This document shows, in pieces, positions 1-6,143 of a DNA stretch of 10,868 nt. Made by a program: the position numbers and the translations under genes. A model generated the notes under the pieces. The model saw nothing but the letters and a program-made list of their open reading frames with translations, ran no database searches and was not told the DNA's origin. The DNA is taken from assembly GCA_037190805.1 (NCBI GenBank), contig JBBCJR010000024.1, positions 1 through 10,868 of the forward strand, written 5' to 3'. This DNA is from JBBCJR01 sp037190805. Its GTDB lineage: Bacteria > Pseudomonadota > Alphaproteobacteria > Sphingomonadales > Sphingomonadaceae. Position 1 is the stretch's first letter, and every line of letters starts with the position of its first letter.

Positions 1-837
1 ATGGAAGCCGCGGTCGACTGGCTGCGCACCAAGGGCCTCGCCGCTGCCGCCAAGAAATCGAGCCGCACCGCCGCCGAGGGTCTGGTGGGTGTGGCCGTTC
101 GCGGTACGAAGGGCGCGGTGGTCGAGGTCAATTCGGAAACCGATTTCGTCGCCAAGAACGACCAGTTCCAGGAGTTCGTGAAGGGCGTGACCGCGCTGGC
201 GCTCGACGTTGAGGGGGATGTCGAGGCGCTCAAGGCGGCGCAGTTCCCCGGCACCGGCAAGACCGTCGAGGAACAGCTGACCAGCAACATCGCCACCATC
301 GGCGAAAATCAGGCGCTGCGCCGTGTTGCCCAGCTGTCCGTCGGGCAGGGCACGATCGTGTCCTATGTCCATAACGCCGCCGCGCCGGGTATCGGCAAGA
401 TCGGTGTGCTGATCGCGCTCGAGAGCGCCGCGCCGGCCGACAAGCTGGAGGCCTTGGGCAAGCAGCTGGCGATGCATGTCGCCGCGGCTAGCCCGTCCGC
501 ACTCAACGCCGATGACGTTGATTCGGCGGCGGTTGAGCGTGAGCGCGCGATCGCGACCGAAAAGGCCGCCGGATCCGGCAAGCCAGCCGAGATCATTGCC
601 AAGATGGTCGATGGCGCCATTGCGAAATACCGCAAGGAAAACGCCCTGCTGTCGCAGCCCTTCGTGATGGACGGCAAGACTCCCGTCGCCGATGTCGTCG
701 GTGCGGCGGGCAAGGATGCCGGTACGCCGATTACGCTGGCCGGTTTCATCCGCTTCCAGCTGGGCGAAGGTATCGAGCGCGAGCAGAGCGACTTTGCCGC
801 CGAAGTGGCGGCGGCTTCGGGCGTCAAGCAGGGCTGA
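1..837 (+). CDS. tsf: Elongation factor Ts, 5'-truncated by the window edge
   Basis: EF-Ts is the cytoplasmic guanine nucleotide exchange factor that releases GDP from EF-Tu during translation. The 278 visible residues include the EF-Ts signature around residues 42-53 (VEVNSETDFVAKN). Its Asp48-Phe49 correspond to the E. coli Asp80-Phe81 pair that contacts EF-Tu. That offset implies about 32 N-terminal residues, most of the UBA-like domain, lie upstream of the window. The ATG at base 1 is therefore almost certainly an internal methionine, not the start. The full protein would be about 310 residues, normal for alphaproteobacteria. The first visible stretch (DWLRTKGLAAAAKK) matches the end of the family's N-terminal domain. 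The C-terminal dimerisation region is complete and ends in TGA. In most proteobacteria rpsB lies directly upstream and pyrH directly downstream; pyrH is present here. The product assignment is very secure; only the start is missing. Confidence 0.97.
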   Translation: MEAAVDWLRTKGLAAAAKKSSRTAAEGLVGVAVRGTKGAVVEVNSETDFVAKNDQFQEFVKGVTALALDVEGDVEALKAAQFPGTGKTVEEQLTSNIATIGENQALRRVAQLSVGQGTIVSYVHNAAAPGIGKIGVLIALESAAPADKLEALGKQLAMHVAAASPSALNADDVDSAAVERERAIATEKAAGSGKPAEIIAKMVDGAIAKYRKENALLSQPFVMDGKTPVADVVGAAGKDAGTPITLAGFIRFQLGEGIEREQSDFAAEVAAASGVKQG

Positions 838-846
838 CAGCCGTTA

Positions 847-880
847 ATGGCCTCGCGTCCGCTTGCGGGCGCGGGGCCAT
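847..880 (+). promoter_or_regulatory. Strong RNA hairpin with CUUG loop after tsf
   Basis: Ten bases past the tsf stop, the two arms 847-862 and 865-880 pair over their whole length: 14 Watson-Crick pairs plus two G-U pairs (853 with 874, 858 with 869). The apex reads CTTG closed by G-C, which matches the extra-stable CUUG tetraloop known from RNA. The wobble pairs work only in + strand RNA; in a - strand transcript they would be A-C mismatches. No T-run follows, so this is not a textbook intrinsic terminator. It could be an attenuator, a 3'-end stabiliser for tsf mRNA or a processing site. Confidence 0.6.
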
Positions 881-883
881 CGG

Positions 884-897
884 CCTGCCTTGGCAGG
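884..897 (+). promoter_or_regulatory. Second CUUG-loop hairpin, upstream of pyrH
   Basis: The sequence CCTGCCTTGGCAGG is a perfect inverted repeat. It folds into a 5-bp stem with a CTTG apex, the same loop as in the hairpin just upstream. A weaker third inverted repeat (GACC-ATTT-GGTC, 897-908) abuts it. All three lie in the noncoding gap between tsf and pyrH. No T-run follows. The pairing is plain in the sequence; the role is unknown. Confidence 0.45.
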
Positions 898-918
898 ACC
901 ATTTGGTCGCTTTAAGGT
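890..918 (+). promoter_or_regulatory. Candidate pyrH promoter (weak)
   Basis: TTGGCA at 890-895 matches five of six bases of the sigma-70 -35 consensus. TAAGGT at 913-918 sits 17 bases further on and matches the -10 consensus at three of six. The spacing is ideal but the -10 is poor, and the -35 lies inside a hairpin arm. A promoter in the tsf-pyrH gap is plausible because it is the only sizeable noncoding gap in the + strand run. This is inference. Confidence 0.22.
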
Positions 919-945
919 GCGACTGCCCGATCGTCCCCGTGCTCC

Positions 946-951
946 AAGGAA
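946..951 (+). promoter_or_regulatory. Ribosome binding site of pyrH
   Basis: AAGGAA lies 13 bases before the ATG at 965. It supports that start over the in-frame TTG at 863, which sits in the loop of the first hairpin and would add 34 residues that do not resemble UMP kinase. Confidence 0.5.
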
Positions 952-964
952 TTTCAGACCGCGC

Positions 965-1684
965 ATGGCTCGCAAGCGCTACAACCGCATCCTTCTGAAG
1001 CTGTCGGGCGAGGCGTTGATGGGGCCCGGCCAGTTCGGCATCGACCGTGACGCGGTCGCCAGCCTGGCTGCCGAGATTGCCGCCGCCGCCAGGGGACATG
1101 AGCTGTGCCTGGTGGTCGGGGGGGGCAACATCTTCCGTGGCCTCGCCGCCGCCGCCAAGGGCTTCGATCGCACCAGCGCCGACTATATGGGCATGCTGGC
1201 GACGGTTATGAACGCGCTCGCCGTCCAGAACGCGCTGGAGAGCATCGGCGTCGACACCCGCGTCCAGTCGGCGATTCCGATGACCACGGTGGCCGAGCCC
1301 TATATTCGTCGAAAAGCCATTCGCCACATGGAGAAGGGGCGAATCGTGATCTTCGCCGCCGGCACCGGCAATCCCTTTTTCACGACCGATACGGCGGCGG
1401 CGTTGCGCGCGGCCGAAATGGGCTGCGATGCCCTGTTCAAGGGCACCAGCGTCGATGGCGTCTATGACGCTGATCCGAAACAGGTTCCAGGCGCAACCCG
1501 TTACGAAGAATTGAGTTTCAACCGTGTTCTGGCTGACGACCTGAAGGTCATGGACGCCAGCGCGGTGGCGTTGTGCCGGGATAATCGTATTCCGATCGTG
1601 GTGTTCAACATTCGCCAGCAGGGTAATCTGGCCAAGGTGCTGGCGGGGGACGGCGTTGCGACCGTCGTCGACAGCCTAGAATAA
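965..1684 (+). CDS. pyrH: Uridylate kinase (UMP kinase)
   Basis: Bacterial UMP kinase uses ATP to convert UMP to UDP in pyrimidine nucleotide synthesis. It is a cytoplasmic hexamer of the amino-acid-kinase fold, unrelated to eukaryotic UMP/CMP kinase. The 239 residues match the family length (241 in E. coli). Visible motifs are KLSGEAL at 12-18, the glycine-rich phosphate loop GGGNIFRG at 52-59, the UMP-binding region around Asp74 (SADYMGMLAT), TGNPFFTTD at 134-142 and TSVDGVYDADP at 161-171. I chose the ATG at 965 because MARKRYNRILLKLSGEAL is the usual N-terminus and an AAGGAA precedes it. Eight consecutive G bases (1118-1125) encode part of the GGGN loop. frr starts 12 bases downstream, the conserved pyrH-frr arrangement, so the two are probably co-transcribed. 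Confidence 0.97.
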   Translation: MARKRYNRILLKLSGEALMGPGQFGIDRDAVASLAAEIAAAARGHELCLVVGGGNIFRGLAAAAKGFDRTSADYMGMLATVMNALAVQNALESIGVDTRVQSAIPMTTVAEPYIRRKAIRHMEKGRIVIFAAGTGNPFFTTDTAAALRAAEMGCDALFKGTSVDGVYDADPKQVPGATRYEELSFNRVLADDLKVMDASAVALCRDNRIPIVVFNIRQQGNLAKVLAGDGVATVVDSLE

Positions 1685-1696
1685 GGGGAAAAGCCG

Positions 1697-2254
1697 ATGG
1701 CCGCCTATGACAAGCAGGACCTGGAGCGGCGCATGTCCGGCGCTCTGGAGTCGCTGAAGCACGACCTTTCGGGCCTTCGGACCGGTCGCGCCTCGACGTC
1801 GCTGCTCGATCCGGTGACCGTGGAGGTCTATGGCTCCCACATGCCGCTGGCGCAGGTGGCGACGGTGAGCGCGCCCGAGCCGCGCATGCTGTCGGTCCAG
1901 ATCTGGGATCGTTCGAACGTTCAGCCGGTGGAAAAGGCGATCCGTTCGGCCGGCCTCGGTCTCAATCCGATTACCGACGGCCAGACCATTCGCCTGCCGA
2001 TTCCCGATCTGACGGAGGAGCGCCGCCGTGAGCTGGCGAAGCTGGCGGGGCAATATGCCGAAAAGGCGAAGATCGCGGTTCGGAACGTCCGTCGTGACGG
2101 CATGGACGCGCTGAAGACCGATGAAAAGAAGGGCGAGATCAGTCAGGACGAGCAGAAGCGCCATGAGGCCGACGTCCAGAAGATGACCGATCGCCTGATC
2201 GCCGAGGTCGACGCCGCGGCGGTGGCCAAGGAAAAAGAAATCATGGGGAAATGA
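1697..2254 (+). CDS. frr: Ribosome recycling factor
   Basis: RRF acts with EF-G to split the post-termination ribosome so that subunits and mRNA can be reused. The protein has 185 residues, exactly the usual length. Domain I (three-helix bundle) is formed by about residues 1-30 and 106-185, and domain II (beta sandwich) by about 31-105. The hallmarks LRTGRAS (27-33), IRLPIPDLTEERRRE (98-112) and VRNVRRD (128-134) are present. Arg132 aligns with the E. coli arginine that is essential for ribosome binding. AGGGGAA (1684-1690) gives a good ribosome binding site six bases before the ATG. The stop overlaps the start of uppS in ATGA (2251-2254), suggesting coupled translation. No anomalies seen. 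Confidence 0.97.
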   Translation: MAAYDKQDLERRMSGALESLKHDLSGLRTGRASTSLLDPVTVEVYGSHMPLAQVATVSAPEPRMLSVQIWDRSNVQPVEKAIRSAGLGLNPITDGQTIRLPIPDLTEERRRELAKLAGQYAEKAKIAVRNVRRDGMDALKTDEKKGEISQDEQKRHEADVQKMTDRLIAEVDAAAVAKEKEIMGK

Positions 2255-3006
2255 CCCCGGCACGTCCGTCCCATGCCGATGCGACAGTGACGGAGGAGCC
2301 CGGTTCCGGGCGCCCGCCGTCACATGTGGCGATCATCATGGACGGCAACGGACGCTGGGCGAAAGCGCGTCGCCTGCCTCGTCTGGCGGGTCATAAGCGG
2401 GGTATGGAGGCAGTGCGCGCGGTCGTTCGGGCGGCGCCGGACCTCGGCATTTCGGTTCTGACCCTTTACGCTTTCTCGTCCGAGAACTGGCGGCGGCCGG
2501 CGGACGAGGTCGCCGATTTGATGGGCCTGCTCAGGCTTTATCTGCGCAGCGAGGTCGGGGACCTGCATGCCAATGGCGTTCGGGTCGAGGTTATCGGAGA
2601 TTACAAGGCTTTACAGCCGGATCTTGTAAATCTGATTGATGATGCGCGGGCGCGAACGCAGCATAATCGCGGGCTGACCCTGGTGGTGGCGCTGAACTAT
2701 GGCGCGCAGGACGAACTGGTTCGCGCTGCCCGGGCGATCGCCGAGGAGGCCAAGGCCGGCACGCTCGATCCTGCCGCCATCGACCCGACGACGATAGAGG
2801 CTCGTCTCGACACACGGCATCTGCCGTCGCCTGACCTGCTTATCCGTACATCGGGAGAGGTCAGGCTGTCGAACTTCCTGCTGTGGCAGGCCGCTTATGC
2901 GGAACTGCTGTTCGTCGACACGCTGTGGCCGGATTTCGACGCCGACGCGCTGGCGGCTGCGGTCGGCGAATATGGCCGTCGCCAGCGCCGTTTCGGCGGC
3001 CGATGA
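2251..3006 (+). CDS. uppS: Undecaprenyl diphosphate synthase (cis-prenyltransferase)
   Basis: This cytoplasmic, membrane-associated enzyme extends farnesyl diphosphate with eight isopentenyl units in cis, making the C55 lipid carrier for peptidoglycan and other surface polymers. The 251 residues carry the family hallmarks: HVAIIMDGNGRWAK with catalytic Asp31 (E. coli Asp26), the GHKRG loop around His48, LYAFSSENW at 72-80, RTSGEVRLSNF at 199-209, and Glu218 matching the Mg-binding Glu213 of E. coli. The position after SGE is Val204, where Gln or His is common; this looks like a tolerated variant. The first 24 residues are a Pro-rich, non-conserved lead. The ATG at 2251 is kept because it overlaps the frr stop, but a GTG inside the lead is possible. 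The substrate comes from the MEP pathway, to which dxr two genes downstream belongs. Confidence 0.95.
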   Translation: MTPARPSHADATVTEEPGSGRPPSHVAIIMDGNGRWAKARRLPRLAGHKRGMEAVRAVVRAAPDLGISVLTLYAFSSENWRRPADEVADLMGLLRLYLRSEVGDLHANGVRVEVIGDYKALQPDLVNLIDDARARTQHNRGLTLVVALNYGAQDELVRAARAIAEEAKAGTLDPAAIDPTTIEARLDTRHLPSPDLLIRTSGEVRLSNFLLWQAAYAELLFVDTLWPDFDADALAAAVGEYGRRQRRFGGR

Positions 3007-3803
3007 CCGACGCGCCCGTCTCGCGATCCAGCGATCTCGCGGTGAGGACGGTGGTCGGCCTGGGGCTGATCCTGCTTGCCGTCGTCGCCATTGCCCAGGG
3101 CGGCAGTATATTTGCCCTGTTCGCGGCACTTTGCGGCCTGCTGATGATGTCGGAGTGGGCGGGGCTCCATCACCTGTCGCGCCTGTGGACGCTGGTGGGA
3201 CTGGCCATCGTCGCGGCGCCCGCCCTGCTGTTGTCGCGCTATATCGCGCTGCCCGAACAGCGGCTGTTCCACCCCTGGTTGGTGATCGCCGCCGCCGGCG
3301 CCGTGGCTGCGCTGCTGGCGCGCCGTCCGGCGTTGCTGGCGGGCGTGCTCTATGCGGGGTTGCCGACGGTGGCGTTGATCTGGCTGCGCAGCCAGCCCTT
3401 TGGGCTTGGCTGGGTACTGTGGACGCTGGCGATCGTGTGGGCGACCGACATCTTTGCTTATTTCGCGGGACGGGCGATCGGCGGGCGCAAGCTCAGTCCC
3501 CGGATCAGCCCCAACAAGACGTGGTCGGGTCTGATCGGCGGCGTGGTTGCCGCCGGTATCGTGGGATGGCTGGTCGCCGGCTATTTCGAGCTGCCGGACT
3601 GGTGCCGGTTGGCGGGGCCGGCGCTGGCGGTGCTGGCGCAGATCGGCGACCTGTTCGAAAGCGCGCTGAAGCGCAGGGCGGGGGTTAAGGATTCGGGCCA
3701 GTTGCTGCCAGGCCATGGTGGCGTCATGGACCGGCTTGACGGGGTGGTGCCGGTTGCCGTGGCCGTTGCTGCCGCCGTCGCGGTCCAGAGCGCGCTGACA
3801 TGA
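3003..3803 (+). CDS. cdsA: Phosphatidate cytidylyltransferase (CDP-diglyceride synthase)
   Basis: CdsA is an inner-membrane enzyme that joins CTP and phosphatidic acid to form CDP-diacylglycerol, the branch point to all major phospholipids. The 266-residue protein is very hydrophobic, with about seven to eight predicted membrane segments by eye. It carries the family signature near the C-terminus, residues 220-246: SALKRR, then KDSGQLLPGHGG, then DRLD. Upstream are ATDIFAYFAGR (147-157), SPNKTWSG (169-176) and Asp216 in the GDLFES turn, all part of the metal and CTP site. The ATG at 3003 is preferred: it overlaps the uppS stop in ATGA. The open frame extends 40 codons further upstream, but that part lies inside uppS and reads as an Arg-rich shadow. 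It also shares ATGA (3800-3803) with dxr. No strong Shine-Dalgarno is visible, so translation probably depends on uppS. Confidence 0.94.
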   Translation: MTDAPVSRSSDLAVRTVVGLGLILLAVVAIAQGGSIFALFAALCGLLMMSEWAGLHHLSRLWTLVGLAIVAAPALLLSRYIALPEQRLFHPWLVIAAAGAVAALLARRPALLAGVLYAGLPTVALIWLRSQPFGLGWVLWTLAIVWATDIFAYFAGRAIGGRKLSPRISPNKTWSGLIGGVVAAGIVGWLVAGYFELPDWCRLAGPALAVLAQIGDLFESALKRRAGVKDSGQLLPGHGGVMDRLDGVVPVAVAVAAAVAVQSALT

Positions 3804-4969
3804 CCCGCAGCATAACCATATTGGGCGCGACCGGATCGATCGGCGCGTCAACGCTCGACCTGATCGAGCGCGAACCCGATGCCTACCGGGTTGAAGCGCT
3901 GACCGCGCATCGTGACGTCGACGGCCTGGCACGAGCGGCGCGGCGCACCGGTGCCCGATGCGCGGTGATCGGCGATGAGGCGCAGTACACGCCGCTGAAG
4001 GCGGCGCTGTCCGGCACCGGCATAGAGGTCGCTGCGGGGCGCGGGGCCATCTGCGCGGCGGCGCGTTCGGGCGCTGACTGGACGATGGCCGCGATCGTCG
4101 GCTCCGCCGGCCTCGGCCCGGTGATGGCGGCGCTGGAAGGCGGGCAGACCGTGGCGCTCGCCAACAAGGAGGCACTGGTCTGCGCCGGCGACATCGTCAC
4201 CCGCGCCGCGACCAGCGCAGGCGCGCGGCTGCTGCCGGTCGATTCCGAGCATAATGCCGTCTTCCAATGCTTCGATCATCAACGGCCCGAACGCGTGCGG
4301 CGGGTCATCCTGACGGCCAGCGGCGGACCCTTTCGCGGCCGCAGTCTCGAGGAGATGCGCGACGTCACGCCCGACCAGGCCGTGGCCCATCCAACCTGGG
4401 CGATGGGCGCCAAGATCTCGGTCGATTCCGCGACGCTGAGGAACAAGGGCCTCGAACTGATCGAGGCGTTTCATCTGTTTCCGCTGCGGCCTGACCAGCT
4501 TGAGGTGCTGGTTCATCCCCAGTCCGTGGTGCACAGCTTGGTGGACTATGTCGACGGGTCGGTGCTGGCCCAGATGGGCGCTCCCGACATGCGCGTGCCG
4601 ATCGCCTATACGCTGGCCTGGCCTGAACGGATGGCGACGCCCTGCCAGGCGCTGGACCTGGCGGCGATCGGCCGGCTCGATTTCGAGGCGCCGGACATAG
4701 CGCGTTTTCCCGCCTTGCGGCTGGCACAGGCGGCGCTGGCGGCGGGCGGGGCGCGACCGGCGGTGCTGAATGCCGCAAATGAGGTCGCGGTCGCCGCGTT
4801 CCTGGAACGGCGCGTCGGATTCCTCGATATCGCAGCCATCGTAGAGCAAGTATTGAGCCGCTATGATCCCCCCGCGCCCCTCGACCTTGCCGGCGTGACG
4901 GCGGTGGACGACGAGGCCCGTCAGGTGGCGGTCGCGGAAGTCGCGGCCCGTGGTAGGAGCGTTGCGTGA
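3800..4969 (+). CDS. dxr: 1-deoxy-D-xylulose 5-phosphate reductoisomerase
   Basis: Dxr rearranges and reduces 1-deoxyxylulose 5-phosphate to 2-C-methylerythritol 4-phosphate using NADPH and a divalent metal. This is the committed step of the MEP isoprenoid pathway and the fosmidomycin target. The 389 residues match the family length. GATGSIG at 9-15 is the NADPH-binding loop, and LANKEALV at 120-127 is a family signature. PVDSEHNA (146-153) supplies the metal ligands Asp148 and Glu150. LTASGGPF (171-178), His197, Trp200 and NKGLE (215-219, with Glu219 as third metal ligand) complete the active site. It starts in an ATGA overlap with cdsA and ends in a GTGA overlap with rseP (4966-4969). Its product feeds the prenyl diphosphates used by uppS in the same run. 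All key residues are intact. Confidence 0.97.
   Translation: MTRSITILGATGSIGASTLDLIEREPDAYRVEALTAHRDVDGLARAARRTGARCAVIGDEAQYTPLKAALSGTGIEVAAGRGAICAAARSGADWTMAAIVGSAGLGPVMAALEGGQTVALANKEALVCAGDIVTRAATSAGARLLPVDSEHNAVFQCFDHQRPERVRRVILTASGGPFRGRSLEEMRDVTPDQAVAHPTWAMGAKISVDSATLRNKGLELIEAFHLFPLRPDQLEVLVHPQSVVHSLVDYVDGSVLAQMGAPDMRVPIAYTLAWPERMATPCQALDLAAIGRLDFEAPDIARFPALRLAQAALAAGGARPAVLNAANEVAVAAFLERRVGFLDIAAIVEQVLSRYDPPAPLDLAGVTAVDDEARQVAVAEVAARGRSVA
4955..4959 (+). promoter_or_regulatory. Ribosome binding site of rseP
   Basis: AGGAG lies inside the end of dxr, six bases before the GTG at 4966. It supports that GTG as the start codon despite its overlap with the dxr stop. Confidence 0.6.
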
Positions 4970-6105
4970 TTGAAAGCGGCCAGCCGGGTTTGGTGCTGAC
5001 CCTCGCGGCATTCGCGTTCGTCGTCGGCTTTCTGGTGTTCATCCACGAGCTTGGCCATTATCTCGCTGGCCGTGCCTTCGGCGTGAAGGCCGATGCCTTT
5101 TCCATCGGATTCGGCAAGGAATTGTTCGGCTGGACCGACCGCCGTGGCACTCGCTGGAAGATATCGGCGCTGCCGCTGGGCGGCTATGTCCGTTTCGCCG
5201 GGGATATGAATCCCGCCAGTCAACCTGATCCGGCCTGGCTTGCTCTGCCGGCCGAGGAACGCGCGCGCACGTTTCAGGCCAAGGCACTGTGGCAACGGGC
5301 GATCATCGTCGCTGCCGGACCGTTCACCAACTTCCTGTTCGCAGTGCTGGTTTTCGCGAGCTTCTTTGCCTTCTATGGCGTGCCGACGACCCCTGCGGTC
5401 GTGACGTCCGTGGTAGAAGGGGCGGCAGCGGATAAGGCGGGGATCCTGCCCGGCGACCGCATCGTTCGCATGAACGGTCAGACCGTCAAGAAATTCGAGG
5501 ATGTCGCCCGCATCGCCCAGATTCATCCGGGCGAGATGCTGGAAACCGAGGTCGAGCGTGATGGCCGGCGCGTGACGGTGACGCCACGCCTAGGTGTCGA
5601 TCTGCAGCGTGACCGGTTCGGCAATGAATATCGCGTCGGCCTGCTCGGCATTGGCGGCGGGGTGCGGGTGGTCGAGAAGCTGCCGCTGGGCGGGGTGCTG
5701 CTTGCCGCCGCCGGCTTCACCTGGGACATGACCCGGTCGATGGTGGCGACACTGGAGCAGATCATCACCGGCCGCCGGTCGGTGAAGGAACTCGGCGGGC
5801 CGATCAAGATCGCCCAGTTCGCGGGGCAGATGGCCAGCGTCGGCTGGCTGGATCTGGTCACGTTCATGGCGTTCATCTCGATTAATCTGGGATTCATCAA
5901 TCTGCTGCCAATCCCGATGCTGGATGGCGGACACCTGTTTTTCTATATGATAGAGGCGGTTCGCCGGCGTCCTGTCGGACAGCGCGCACAGGAATATGCA
6001 TTCATGTCTGGCCTTGCTTTGCTGGCGACCTTCATGCTGTTCGTCACATTCAACGATCTGGCGTCGTTCGGCATCTGGGAAAAGCTCGTTTCCCTTGGTG
6101 GCTAG
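4966..6105 (+). CDS. rseP: RseP-type site-2 intramembrane zinc metalloprotease
   Basis: Site-2 proteases cut membrane-spanning substrates within the bilayer; in E. coli RseP releases sigma-E by cutting anti-sigma factor RseA, and the Caulobacter counterpart is MmpA. The 379 residues show HELGH at 27-31 in the first membrane segment (zinc ligands His27 and His31, catalytic Glu28). GPFTN at 118-122 opens the second segment. A single PDZ domain lies at about 143-212 (GILPGDRIVRMNG core), and the LDG motif with third zinc ligand Asp320 lies near the C-terminus. E. coli RseP has two PDZ domains and about 450 residues; one PDZ and about 380 residues is common in alphaproteobacteria. Placement directly before bamA is conserved and fits an envelope-stress role. 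The actual substrate cannot be told from this window. The start is GTG, supported by an AGGAG. Confidence 0.95.
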   Translation: MIESGQPGLVLTLAAFAFVVGFLVFIHELGHYLAGRAFGVKADAFSIGFGKELFGWTDRRGTRWKISALPLGGYVRFAGDMNPASQPDPAWLALPAEERARTFQAKALWQRAIIVAAGPFTNFLFAVLVFASFFAFYGVPTTPAVVTSVVEGAAADKAGILPGDRIVRMNGQTVKKFEDVARIAQIHPGEMLETEVERDGRRVTVTPRLGVDLQRDRFGNEYRVGLLGIGGGVRVVEKLPLGGVLLAAAGFTWDMTRSMVATLEQIITGRRSVKELGGPIKIAQFAGQMASVGWLDLVTFMAFISINLGFINLLPIPMLDGGHLFFYMIEAVRRRPVGQRAQEYAFMSGLALLATFMLFVTFNDLASFGIWEKLVSLGG

Positions 6106-6143
6106 AGTAGGCTAACGGCGTCGCAGGGATCAGTCGTCGACCG

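Noticed and set aside
1..3. ATG at base 1 as the start of tsf
   Set aside because: EF-Ts proteins have about 32 more conserved residues before this point, and the Asp-Phe contact pair is offset by 32 from E. coli, so this Met is internal.
863..964. 34-residue N-terminal extension of PyrH from a TTG
   Set aside because: The TTG lies in the loop of a strong hairpin, the extension is Arg/Pro-rich and unlike UMP kinase, and a better start with a ribosome site exists at 965.
2895..4175. 426-residue open frame on the - strand across cdsA and dxr
   Set aside because: It is opposite two intact conserved genes, and its product is dominated by Arg, Pro, Gln and His as expected for a shadow frame in high-GC DNA. 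No recognisable motif.
3848..5011. 387-residue open frame on the - strand opposite dxr
   Set aside because: Shadow of dxr with skewed composition and no domain; dxr has every catalytic residue.
6106..6143. Promoter or terminator between rseP and bamA
   Set aside because: The 38-base gap shows no hairpin and no convincing -35/-10 pair by eye.
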